DNA from: Sternotherus odoratus
Taxonomy: Eukaryota > Chordata > Testudines > Kinosternidae
Assembly (NCBI GenBank): GCA_032164245.1
Contig: JAVMKO010000001.1
Location: 290,457,041-290,521,040, forward strand
Direction: 5' to 3'
DNA: 64,000 bases
This document shows, in pieces, positions 1 to 10,880 of this stretch. Made by a program: the position numbers and the translations under genes. Position 1 is the stretch's first letter, and each line of letters begins with the position of its first letter. The notes beneath the pieces were generated by a model, which was not told the DNA's origin, made no database searches, and saw only the letters and a list, made by a program, of their open reading frames with translations.

Positions 1-774
1 TACAAAGCAGAGATAGAGGCAGTGCCGCCTCCACTGCTTTCTCTCAGAGCTTGTTGCAAATATGTTTCTAATGGAATCCATCATGGCATCAAACAAAATC
101 CAAGCAGGAAATGAAGCTTAGTGCGGTGGAACTTTTGTGCACTGTCTGGATTCATTTTTTTCCAGATTAAAATCTCACCGTGCACTTCTCTTTATCACAA
201 AAGGCTGCAACCTATGCTGGCTTTCTGCAGATTTTATCCACAAACACAGTATTTGCATTTCACTAATTGGGAAGACGGACATGAAACAGTGTTGCTAGAG
301 ATTTATTACCGTGATCTCCTGATCCAAAGGGTGTGAAACATAGACCTCTGGAACAATGGGACAAAGAGCAAAAAACGAGGGCCACACTTAGGAAAGAGAA
401 AAAAAGCAGGAGGTAGAACAGGAAGCTTGAACTCCATGTGGAATTAATGACTTTAACAGGTACAGCATGTTTCTTCCCTAGGACCAGTTTCATTATTCAG
501 AAGGCATTGATTAAACATCTCAGCAGAGTTATGGTTTATTCATTTAGCATGAAATTCACCCTGTCGGGGGGGAACAACACAAGATATATGTACCCCACTT
601 AAGAGAAGTCCTATCGTTAGGACTTAACTGGTACATATAGTGCTGCCAACTGCCAGGATTTAAAAGTCCTGAGTCAGGCCCCCAAATCGTGAGATTGGCT
701 TAAATACCAAGAGGTTTTTTAAAAGTACATTTTGAGTTCTTTTTATTTGTCTTGTAAATTAGCTCAATACAAGG
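1..774. other. No gene recognised
   Basis: No coding region, RNA gene or clear mobile element is visible. The segment near 640-740, containing ctgccaggatttaaaagtcc, has the look of an old interspersed repeat, but I cannot assign it. Confidence 0.4.
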
Positions 775-860
775 ATAAGTGAATGAAATTTTATGGCCTG
801 TGTTCTGCAAGATGTCAGACTAGATGATCTAATGGTCCCTTCTGACCTGAAAGACAATGT
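775..860 (+). mobile_element. CR1 LINE 3'-end fragment
   Basis: The text gtcagactagatgatct followed by aatggtcccttctgacct is the typical 3' untranslated end of turtle and bird CR1 retrotransposons in sense orientation. Only about 85 bases remain, so this is a heavily 5'-truncated copy with no coding capacity. The same motif recurs at other CR1 ends in this window (15170 on the minus strand and 56290-56397 on the plus strand). Confidence 0.65.
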
Positions 861-1237
861 ATCCTTCTGGTTATTCATCCTTTTGGATTCATATTTTCAA
901 GCTTTTCTCCATAACCCATGAGGGCTGGAAATTTCCATTTCATATAAAAATGATAGATGGGATTTTCACATAGCCACATGACTGTAAGAGCTGGGACTTT
1001 AAGAAAAAAAACACCAAATAGCACAACACTGTGACAAAATTGTGAGGGCTGGCAACGCAACACCGTGTACTGTCCTCTGTATTAGGATGTATTTCACCAT
1101 TAATAAATGGATTAAGTTTCTTTTATTTTATGCCAGTTCTAACTGTGATGGCATTGATTTAAGGGGGACTATTCCTATGATTAAAATTAAGCATGTGCTT
1201 AAATGTTTTGCTGTATCAGAGTCAGAGAGGTCAGCAC

Positions 1238-1693
1238 CTACAGGCGCTGGCTTCTATTTTTCCCTGGGGAAGCTCAATCCCCGCCCAGTTCCAAGCCCTG
1301 CTCCCACTCCACCCCTTTCCCCAATGCCCCACACCCGCCCTGCCATTTCCCACCCTTCCCCCACCCTGCCCACACCCCAGCCCTTCCCTCAAAGCTCCAC
1401 CCCTGCCCCACCCCGCTCTGCCTCTTCTGCCCCTCCTCTTTCTGCCCCCTCCCCCGAGTGTGCTCCAGTCCCATTTGCCCCATATCCCTCAGCATCTCTT
1501 GCATGCCACAGAACAGCTGTTCCACAGCATGCAAGGGCGCTAGGAGGAAGGGGGAAGAGTGGATTGACAGGGGCCACCGGCGGGCAGGAGTGGGGGGAAG
1601 GAAGGGAGCTGGCTGCCAGGGGGTGCTAAGCACCTGCTAATTTTTCTCTGTGGATGCTCTAGGCCTGGAGCGCCCACGGAGTTGGTGCCTATG
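1238..1693. mobile_element. Non-autonomous hAT DNA transposon
   Basis: The ends are inverted: the left starts ctacaggcgctggct and the right finishes agttggtgcctatg. The flanks are gtcagcac (1230-1237) and gtcagcag (1694-1701), an 8-bp target duplication with one mismatch, as expected for hAT. The interior is C-rich on the left half and G-rich on the right half and has no transposase. The right-end sequence recurs at 30236-30643 and 44884-45094, so this is a multi-copy family. The proline-rich open frames across it are low-complexity artefacts. Confidence 0.75.
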
Positions 1694-1779
1694 GTCAGCA
1701 GCATGGAGAACTGAGTCCTACAAGGAGAAATTACTGGGATCTCAGATCTCTTTAAGTGGAAACTAGTGGTAAATGCTGT

Positions 1780-2223
1780 CCTTTGGAAGTGGAAACCTAT
1801 GGCTCCGGAGCCATATGTGGCTCTTCAGAAATTAATTTGCGGCTCCTTGTATAGGCACCGAATCCAGAGCTGGAGCTACAGGTGCCAACTTTCCAATGTG
1901 CCGTGGGGTGCTCACTGCTCAACCCCCTGGCCCTGCCACAGGCCCTACCGCCACTATACCCCTTCTCCCGCCCCTCCCCTGAGCCTGCAGTGCCCTCTCT
2001 CCTCCCCCTCCCTCTCCGAGCCTCCTGCACGCCACACAACAGCTGATCGGGAGGCGCAGGGAGGGAGGGGGAGGTGCTGATCGGCCGGGCTGCCAGTGGG
2101 CCGGAGGCACTAGGAGCGGGTGGGGTGAGGCTGATGGGGGACTGCTGACGTATTACTGTGTCTCTTTGGCAATGTACTTTGGTAAAGTCCGGCTCCTTCT
2201 CAGGCTCAGGTTGACCACCCCTG
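1780..2223. mobile_element. hAT-like non-autonomous element (composite)
   Basis: The left part reads aacctatggctccggagcc and the right end reads caggttgaccacccctg, which are inverted relative to each other in the style of hAT ends (cf. 53946-55602, which starts with a similar 'cctatggctcgcgagcc' motif). The left terminus is degraded and no clean 8-bp duplication remains. The interior carries sequence related to the 1238-1693 family (taggcaccgaatcc, ctacaggtgccaac), so the element looks like a mosaic of two hAT families. It has no coding capacity. Confidence 0.6.
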
Positions 2224-3365
2224 TGCTAAACTTTTAGCATTCTATATGTTAGAGTTGGGCCCCAAGACAAAGTTCAGATCCAATTCAACTGAATTTTCTG
2301 AGTGTGGGAATATTTAGATTGGGCATCCCATTTGGTCCAATGTAAAGCAAACCCTTCATTGCAAAATACAAATCTGGACCCAAATACCTTCACAAATTCA
2401 GTCAGTTGCGGGCAGAGGGAAGGGATGTTTCACAACCAATGTTGCAGGGCCATCTCTACTGTTTACGGATATTACAGAATGACTATTCTCCATCAAACTG
2501 TGTTGTTGCTCAATTTTCTACTTGAATAATACAAAGTTCATTCAAAAGCATGATCTATTGTAACCTTTCTGGCAGGCGCTAATGGAAGTAACAAAGGCCA
2601 GGTTCAAACTGTCTAGGGGTCCTTTGTCTAAAATAAGAGTGGTTCAAGCACACACCCAGAGCCATAATTCTATTCTCTCTCTAAGAAATTAAAATAAAAC
2701 CTCCCTGTTCACTTTCCTCTTGCAAGCACTCAGCAGGCAATTGGGAATAGGGCACTGCAAGTATTTTTTTTTATTTGGGGAAAAGGGAAAACAGTAGAAA
2801 CCCATTAACTTTCTATATATTTCCACACATAGAAATGAGCAACTCACATCCATGCATCAACCCCCCACAGTTCCAAACAATTGCCTGATTTAAGGAGGCC
2901 CAAAACTCTGAGTCTCACCCCGAACCCTACACACTTAAAACTTCACTCGTGGGTCTAACTAGACTCAGTGGTAGTTGAGGTTTGGCTTTCCTCCATTGGT
3001 TGCCCAGAAAGAACCACTCCATCAGTGCCTATATGCAGCTACTGTAGCTGAGTTGGAGGGCCAGGACACCATGAAGTCAGCTCTGCGGTGCTGTGTATCA
3101 GTGGTGCTACAAAGTCATCTTCACATCACTAGTGGTCCAGTCATGTCCAACCTGAACCCTTCCTGTATTGTTGTTAACACTGGTAGCAAAATCAGTAGGG
3201 AAACATTTACCTCCTGGGACAAAGAGCGTATTCCAAATGATGAATTGTAAAAAGCCAAAAGAAACTTCAAAGAATAAAACCGATGGTGTTGAATAACAGA
3301 AGCTGAGATGGAAAAGACCTATTGAGCTATGTAGTCCTGCCAGCACAGATTGTTCATTATAGGAC
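2224..3365. other. No gene recognised
   Basis: The sequence is AT-moderate with no convincing open frame, RNA gene or terminal-repeat element. A few motifs of the type gatccaattcaactgaattt may be remnants of old repeats. Confidence 0.35.
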
Positions 3366-4398
3366 ACTAGCGAAAATACCCGGCGTTGCTCGGGTCAGTC
3401 GGAGGTGGGGAGGGGGCAGAGAGCTGAGCGAGTGCGGGGTCCGTTGGAGGGGGCAGAGAGCAAACCTGACACCCCCCACCTGACCCCCCCAACCAAACCC
3501 AACACCCCCACCGCACTTATGCCTCGACCAACCCGACTCACATTTTCACCCCCCCACCCAAACCCAACACCCCCACGCCTCCCCCTACCAATCCCAACAC
3601 CCCCTGACCAACACCCACACCTCACCCCCCATAGACCAAACCTGACACACCCACCTCACTTCCCCCCCAACCAAACCCGACACCCCTACCTACCACCACA
3701 AACAAACCTGACACCCACACCTCACTTACCCCTCGACCAACCCCGACCCCCCTCCTTAACCCCCAACCAAACCCAACACCCCCACCTTACCCCCCCACCA
3801 AACCCAAACACCCCCTGACCAACCCCAACCCCCCACACCTCACCCCTCACCCACCCAGACACCTTCCCCCCCCCAGACCAAACCCAACACCCCCGGCTCA
3901 CTTACCCCCCGGCCAAACCTGACACCCCCACCTCACCTCCCCGACCAAACCCGACACCCCCACCTCACCCCCCGACCAAACCCGACACCCCTACCTCACT
4001 TACCCTCCGACCAAACCCAACTCGGGTCCGTCAGAGGTGGGGAGGGGGCAGAGAGCTGAGGGATTCTGGGGTCCGTTGGAGGGGGCAGGGGGCAGAGAGC
4101 TGAGCGAGCGCGGTGTCTGTTGGAGGGGGTATTATGACATCATAACTATGTCACAGAGAACAGCAGCTGCCCAGCTGATGTGATTGGCCTTTAAATCATT
4201 TCACCCCTGGGGGGCGTCAGAGGTGAGATTTGAAAAATTTTCGACTCTTACCCTGATTAGGACCCCAAGACCTCTAACTGTACCAAATTTCAAGTCTCTA
4301 GCTCAAACGGTATGGAAGGAGAAAGCGCAAATACATACACACACGTATACACGCACGCACGCATGCACCATTTGACTTTTATATATATAGATAGATTT
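3366..4398. mobile_element. Repeat element with C-rich core, family unassigned
   Basis: One end reads actagcgaaaatacccggcg and continues gttgctcgggtc. The other ends in an AT-rich tail with ttatatatatagatagattt. I believe the cccggcgttgc motif is a recurring motif of interspersed repeats in other animal genomes, but I cannot name the family. The core at 3465-4020 is a C-rich minisatellite. It is bounded by two related G-rich segments (3390-3460 and 4021-4131) that share ggtggggagggggcagagag. No target duplication was found. A CA/CG-rich microsatellite (acacacacgtatacacgcac) lies near 4335-4370. Confidence 0.5.
3465..4020. repeat. C-rich minisatellite
   Basis: An irregular tandem array is built on words such as accaaacccgacacccccac and cctcacttacccc, with variable unit length. 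The 137-residue proline-rich frame across it (3405-3818) follows from the lack of stop codons in C/A-rich DNA and is not a gene. Confidence 0.75.
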
Positions 4399-5952
4399 CC
4401 TAGTGCTTTAACTGATCTCATTTGGAATAGTGACAGGCGTTACCCCTCTTCCCTTGGGAGACAGTCTGACAAGCTGACATACCTCACTGTTTGGAAACCT
4501 TTCCTGAAAGTCCGCTGAAATGTTCCTCTTAATTTCATCCTTTTATCCCTTGCTATGATCCCTTGGGCCAGTCTCAAAATTCATCTCCATTCTTGTTGCT
4601 TATACCTTTCTAATACTCTTAAGCACTTATGTTCCTCCTTTAGCCACTGTTTATACCAGCCGAAGTGTATGTCAGGAATGATCTAGGGAACCACAAAGAA
4701 AATGAATTTGAAACACGCTAGAGCAGAAACCTTAGACATTGAAGGCATCCCAAAGTGCCAAATTGACTTAGGAGCCTAAGTCCCACAGTTAATTTAGGCA
4801 CTTTTGAAAATTTGACCCTTTGTTTGTCATCAGGAGCAAGTGGACCTTCACAGGTTTATGTCTGACACTGTGTCATGACATATGGAATCAGAATCCTTCT
4901 TAAACAGGAGGGGTGAATCACGTGAAAAAACGTGTTTATGAAAAAAAACCCACTACATAATTCCAACAGAAACAAACAGGCTTCAACATAGCTCAAGTCC
5001 CAACTTTGTTACCCTTGTTTACTAAGGACCATACTACTTGGGATGCTATATATAGACTTAGCAGAAGTCAATTTTTAAAAATAATTTTTATGTATAATAT
5101 CAGTGTTTATAGTTAAGCATTTTTTTCAATTTATATCTATTTAAATTTTCATAGTTGTGGGAAATAATGCAGGGAGTCATACAATAATTATTTAATGACA
5201 CTAGAGATTGAGACTCAAAAAGTCAAAGCTTTAAAACACAAATTGTCAACACTGCATGTCAAAATACACAAAGTAAATATCCTTAAATAAAAGCTCTCAA
5301 GCACCATATTTCTTACTTTGTCTATCTGTAAATTTTGATTATTTTGATGAAAATATTTTTTTCTTTGGTTTGTGCATGTAAGGTGAAATAGATATTTAAT
5401 GACATTTCCTGATATGTAAGCAGGGTCTGAATGAACTGTCCCATGACAGATAGCTGAGAGTGGAAGAGACTTCAGGAGCAAACTGTATTTACATGAACAT
5501 ACCTACTCTGCTTAGATATCTAGCAGATAGAGCGGTGTTGCTCAAAGTGATCAACTTTGGCTGGTAGCGGGCTATGAATAACATTAGTACTGAATGCAGA
5601 GGTAGTGAAATGCTGTTATCAATGTTGTTGTCTTTATTGTATGAATAAAGGAGAGCAGAATTGTGCTTAACCTGCCCCAGGTGAGGGGGTCTCCCTCAGC
5701 TGAAAGAACCTCATTAAGCCAGGGGCTCAAATGCCAGAGCCCTGTGAAAGTAAGAGTGGTGGGGATATGTATCCTGGCTAGGAGGTGTGGATATTTCCTA
5801 AGGATCCTAGTCTGGTTTAGCCTGTTCCTCCCCACTGTTCAAAGATAGAGCTAACTAGGCTTCATTAGGAGCCTTTTTGGTATGTTAAGTAGTCAATGAG
5901 AGTTGAAATCACTTCTAGTGGGGCGTGTTTCTACCCAGCCTTCTTAAAGCTA
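4399..5952. other. No gene; one foldback-repeat fragment
   Basis: No gene is visible. At 4755-4822, ttaggagcctaagtcccac followed by tttaggcacttttgaaaat matches a motif seen again near 59800-59900, which suggests an old dispersed repeat. The rest is AT-rich sequence without recognised elements. Confidence 0.4.
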
Positions 5953-6203
5953 AAAATGGGTACATCTATACTACCCACTGGATCGGCAGGTAGCGTCTGA
6001 TGTGTTGGGGATCGATTTATTGTGTCTCATCTAGATGTGACAAATCAATCCCCAAACGTGCTCCCCGTTGACTGCGGAACTCCATCTCCTCAAGAGGAGG
6101 AAGCGGTCGACTCACCACTGTGAGGACATCCAGGTAAGTTGACCTAAGATACTTGAACTTCAGGTACACATCTTAGGTCGATCCCCCCAGTGTAGGCCAG
6201 CCC
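5953..6203. mobile_element. Palindromic MITE
   Basis: This belongs to the same family as 52154-52442 and 62780-63030. Shared landmarks in order are ggatcgatttattgtgtctc, aatcaatccccaaacgtgct, a purine-rich centre (ctcaagaggaggaagcgg), and gttgacctaagatacttgaa. The outer parts, catctatact and agtgtaggccagccc, are inverted relative to each other. The element is non-coding and its superfamily is not assigned. Confidence 0.65.
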
Positions 6204-6852
6204 GATGAGAATGACCTACAAAGGTCACAGCAGAAAGGCAAGGGGTAGCAGGAGGTGACTGATGGGCGGCTAGCAGGAACAACTGGTGAAAGCAGTAAGC
6301 AGTTGGCCAACAAAAGTGGTGAGCAGTTAGCTAATGAGGAACAGCAGCTGTCAAGGCGGCCAAGCAGCAGCTGGAGGGAGGCCAGCCACAGCAAGTGCTC
6401 AGATGGTAGAGCAAACCAGGTGTCTTCTTCCCTAGGTGGGATGTGCACTCACACAGATGCACATCTGAAACATGGTCCTCACTGACCAAGGGCAACCGCT
6501 GTGAGAGGGGGAGCAGAGGGGAACACAGTGGAGGAATCTTTGGTTGTAGCACTCAAGACAATGAGGCAGAAGACTGTCCCCACACACTCTGGGGTAGGGG
6601 TTCCACTCACAGCCTTAGGTTTATGAATCCTTCTTGTGGCATTTTCCCGAATTAATGTCCCCTCCTTTCATTAAAAGTGTCTATGCTTGCAAAGGGGAAG
6701 TGTTGCATCTCAGAGGCAGCCAAGAGTGATGCGTAATTTCCCCAGGTTACTGGGGGGCTTGAGCCGGTTCTGTGTTGTATTGTTGGAAAGGAACTCATAG
6801 ATATTGAATCCGGCCTTAGTTGCTGTTGACTCCACCTGGCAGAAAGGTTACA
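6204..6852 (+). mobile_element. Probable LTR fragment
   Basis: The last 190 bases (aaaggggaagtgttgcatct ... agaaaggttaca) align closely with 40862-41070, and both copies stop matching directly after ggttaca. That shared end with CA at the boundary suggests the 3' end of a long terminal repeat. The upstream part contains a short attaaa box near 6670 but no recognisable coding domain. Orientation and family are inferred, and the left boundary is set only by the adjoining MITE. Confidence 0.45.
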
Positions 6853-7904
6853 GATACAAATCTAATCTTTCCAAACCTAGCTATGTAGCATGCAAATATA
6901 CCCACTGGCTGAATACTACACTGCAAAAGAAATATAACATTATATCAGCTGAACGTGCTGCCCTTTTTATGCCATAATTCCTAGTGAAGTTGAATTTCAC
7001 CTGGTTTAGAGTTGAAACCCTGTAAAACCAAAGTTTCACCTGTTTTTTATTCAAAACTCTGGCCACATTTGTGAACCTGACCTAGGCTTTGGATTGCAAT
7101 GAAATTCAGAACCAGTTCTGCTGGATTTCACAATTAGAGTTTTGCATAGCTTTAGCCAGTGGGAGGTAACACAACTACAATATGTTGGTGATCCATCTGA
7201 GGTGATCCCATATTTGTCATCATCCTGTAGCTGGGACTGACAGGAAAATAGATTAAAGTCATAAAAACAAAGGAAGAACATCTTCCCACGAAGTTTTTTT
7301 AAAGGGCCGAAGTTTTCAACTAGGATTTGCCATGACAGATTAAAGTACATTTTCAGACTCTGCTTCTTAATGGGCTACATCTGTTTAATGTAATTTTGTG
7401 TTTGAACTGGGTGTCTTGTCAAGAATAGTGCCGTCTGAGCTGCTTTCAGCAATATTCACTTTCCCCAGAATCAGATAAACTCAGCCCAATAAGTTAATTT
7501 TACTGCTCTCCTTATCACCCTATTATTATCCCAAGTGATTTAGTTTGTGCTTCACAAAGTGAAATGAAAGAAACCAAACTCTCAAACTGAATTAAAAAAA
7601 TACTTTTTTTGGAAACACTTAATCTAATGATGGATAATTATTCTGAGCTCTATTTTTTCAGGATGTTTTGGTCAAAGGAATCTATTTCATTAGGAAACTG
7701 GTGCCTAGTCTTCAGCTGGTGAGAATCAGCAGAGAGATCTATAGCTGTTAAGAATCTGACCCTTGGTTTTTTCGAGTATGTCTGTCTTGTGATGTACACC
7801 CAGATGGGACAGTATATTAGCCATAGATAATTTTTTTAAAAACAATATCAATATAGTTTTATTTTATGGAGTATGTTTCACACATACTATATTCTAAATT
7901 CCTT
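6853..7904. other. No gene recognised
   Basis: I see nothing that supports a gene, RNA or clear mobile element in this stretch. Confidence 0.4.
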
Positions 7905-8620
7905 CACATACCTAAACAACATGGTGTTGTACCAAATAAAGACCAGCAGGATCTTATAAAGGGGAGAAGGCAAATGCCACATTTATTGTAAGTACAGACA
8001 AAAAAAACAAGACAATCAATCACTATTTCTCTTTACTACACACACACACACACACATGCACTCATTCATTCATTCTTATGAAGTTCTGCAAAGTTGTTAT
8101 AGTTACCAGCTTAAAATGTTGCTTGTGACAAACTACTGGCCAGGTAGCTTGCTCACAGGAGTGGAGGGGCGGAGTCTCTTCCATCTCACAGCTGGATGCC
8201 CCTGGAGCATAGATGGTCGCAGAACCAGACTCAGTTTCTCACTTGTCTGAGTTGGATTTTTATAGGAGTCTGTCCCCATTCAGGTCTATGGAAATCGCCT
8301 TGTCATGCTGTTGCAACACTCGAAGTGATAATCAGCAGATGGTATTTTCATGACGACCACGGGGTACCTTTTTTATCTTCATTCTTCATACTTCAGCCTC
8401 ATCATCTGGCGATGGCTGCGCAGATCTAGGCCCACCTTTCAGGGTCATTTGGTTATCTTCACAGTGCGCGTTCTTCGGCCCAGCAATGTTGAAACAGTAG
8501 TTGGGCTGGTTCTGGTAACCTCTTTGCTTTATTATCTAAACCATACATACATTCACATTCATTCTTCTAACTGATGAACTTAACATACATTTCACTATCT
8601 TTACTCTTTCAGGTATTCTT
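7905..8620 (-). mobile_element. Possible LTR-type repeat
   Basis: On the minus strand an aataaa box lies near 7985, and a second aataaa lies at about 7935, in sequence with the compositional look of an LTR. I recall similar stretches from turtle DNA but cannot verify this. No termini or target duplication are visible, so boundaries and identity are tentative. Confidence 0.3.
8038..8057. repeat. (CA)n microsatellite
   Basis: About ten CA units occur in a row. Confidence 0.9.
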
Positions 8621-8939
8621 TCTTTAATATATTTACTTTCAGGGCATAGCAGATCACAATAATCTGTTTGGCCAATTTATTACACAAATTCAGAAACCAA
8701 CAGCAAAGCATAACAGGGATAGCAGTTTCCACATACAGTTGTTTTACAAAGTCACTTATCTCTTTCTGAAACAGACTTTCTGTTTTAGGTTGGCTTGTAC
8801 AATTAGTTTAGCTTGGCCTTGCAAATTACAACGCAGGCTCATTTCAGTTATCGCTATCTTTGATGTTTTCACTCTGAGCTAGAGAAACAGTATTCACTTT
8901 TCATTCTTATATTTTATCTAGCTTTTTTACAACAATGGG

Positions 8940-9030
8940 AGGGAGGATGGTGCTGTGGTTGAAACTGTGGCAGGCAATATTGGTTCAAGTTTCCTGTTGG
9001 GCCATGGACAAATCATTTAACTTTGAGGTG
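8940..9030 (+). mobile_element. MIR-like SINE fragment
   Basis: The text ggttcaagtttcctgttggg followed by catggacaaatcatttaact matches the central region of MIR elements (consensus around gaccttgggcaagtcactta) in sense orientation, with considerable decay. Confidence 0.4.
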
Positions 9031-9831
9031 CTGAATGCTTCTTATGACATACTGACAGCTCAACTCCCGTAGAAGGCAATGGTAGATAAGGGCACATAAT
9101 GAGCCAAAGGAGGGACTCAGAACCTGGCAGGACTGGGCCATAGGTAGGGAGGTCAAGGTGGCAGGAGTTGGAGACTCTAACCACCCAACCTGATATATCA
9201 CGTACTTGCCGCAGGGGAAAACCTGACTCCTGAAGTTTCCTCTAGCTGAGGTAACTTTTACAGCCAGGATAATACAAATCTGCTTTCCAAAATGGGAGAT
9301 ATTAGATATTAGAGGTGTTAGATATTCTTTGAGGAAAAACATGTCAATTTCTCCTACTACAGAGCATGGTAAATTCCATCTGATGACAACAAACCCAAAT
9401 CTTTGAATGTCCATTTCCATCTTTGTTCTGGATTTTTCTCCAGGGTGGGCTGGATCTGTGGACCTTATTCCTTGGAGAAAGGACATTTTCAGGTAAGCAC
9501 TGAAAATGTTTCCTATTCTTCACGCTAACTTCAATGAGATCCACTACAATGAGATTTTCATAGCAATGTGCCTCCAGGCTGGGCAGCAGGATCGTCCTTG
9601 AAACATGAGCATTCAAAATTAGATATATGATATCTTATCCATCTTCCCCTGGAGACTGAGGCATGGAAAAGACCTTTCCACTAAGGAATTGGCTAAGACT
9701 GGATGACCGATATGCAGAATCTGGTGAACCGGTGGCCATCCAGGAGACAAGACTACTCTACCCTGAGATTGTCAGTGCTCCTAAGAACTGGACTTTGACG
9801 CTTAATGAAAGGAGGAATGGCTACCAGATTT
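9031..9831. other. No gene recognised
   Basis: A 157-codon frame on the minus strand (9013-9486) overlaps this region, but it shows no family resemblance and no splice or promoter context. It is treated as chance. Confidence 0.4.
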
Positions 9832-9839
9832 ACTTAGGG

Positions 9840-10872
9840 CAGAGCTTTCCAAACTTTTCATGTTGGTGACACACTTTTTAGACATGCATCATTTCGCGAC
9901 ACAGTAATTCAGTTTTACTAGCAAACCGGAGGTTAAACTAACCCGTTATAAGAGATACGGACACATACCTAAACTGTAATAACGAAATGTATGGGGACAC
10001 AACATATCTCATGAAAACCTTTCATTTATATTTTTTAAAATATATGATTTGTAAGATAATAACATACATTGGTGTCATTTATGAGTAACAGTATGTAAAT
10101 ATGTGCAAGAATTAAAAAAAGTTGAATAACACCAATAACTACTTACCATTTTAATAGGCTGTATGAGGTTGATGGGATGAACACAGCTTTTCAATATTTG
10201 GTGGAATTTGGGATGGGTGTAGGCAGGTTGCTCTGGGACTGGAGCCAGAGAGGAGGACTCCCCCCAGCCCTTTCCCTGCCAGCAGCAGCAAGCTCTGGGT
10301 CAGCTTCCTCCTTTCCTACCTCCACCCCCCGCAGCAGCATACTCATTCACCCCCATCACAGGCAGCAGAAGCAGGAGGGCACTAGGACCCTGCAGCAATG
10401 GAGGCAGCATGTTGCTGCACAGAACGGAAGAGAAGGGACGCTCTGCTCCCAGGGAGAAGGTGTAAGGGGGCAGCAAGGGGAGGCCGGGGGACCCTTGTGG
10501 GGGCAGAGCCAGGTTGCGGGGTGGGGGGAGGCTCTCTGGGCTCTTCCCCCTCCCCCCCTCTTGCTGCCGGCACCTGCATCCGGCCGCAGTGCAGTCCTCC
10601 TTCCCCCACTGTCTCTGCGGGTGGAGGGAGGGGAGTGGGCTTTCGGCCCCCTCCCGCCCCCCTTCTGCTGGCCAGCACTGGCCAAGCCGGCAGCAGCAGC
10701 AGCTTGCTTTCCAGCAGTTTTGGCCGGGTAGTGCTTTTAGCTGCTTTAACATTAGCTGCTTTAGGAAGTTCCGGGGGAGGGGCCAAGGGAAGCAGAGGGA
10801 GCTCCGCGCGACACACTTACACACTGCCGCCGACACACTAATGTGTCGCGGCACACAGTTTGGAAAGCTCTG
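9840..10872. mobile_element. hAT DNA transposon, GC-rich core
   Basis: The terminal inverted repeats are cagagctttccaaac (left) and gtttggaaagctctg (right), a perfect 15-bp match in inverse. The flanking 8-bp duplication acttaggg is exact (9832-9839 and 10873-10880). The outer parts are AT-rich and the middle (about 10250-10830) is strongly GC-rich and rich in CAG/CTG runs. No transposase frame is present; open frames on both strands over the core (up to 210 codons) come from base composition. The exact duplication indicates a relatively recent insertion. Confidence 0.92.
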
Positions 10873-10880
10873 ACTTAGGG

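Noticed and set aside
1042..1629. Proline-rich 195-codon frame
   Set aside because: It overlaps the C-rich half of a hAT element; low complexity and no domain.
9013..9486. 157-codon minus-strand frame as an exon
   Set aside because: No recognisable family, overlaps a MIR-like fragment, and no supporting splice or promoter context.
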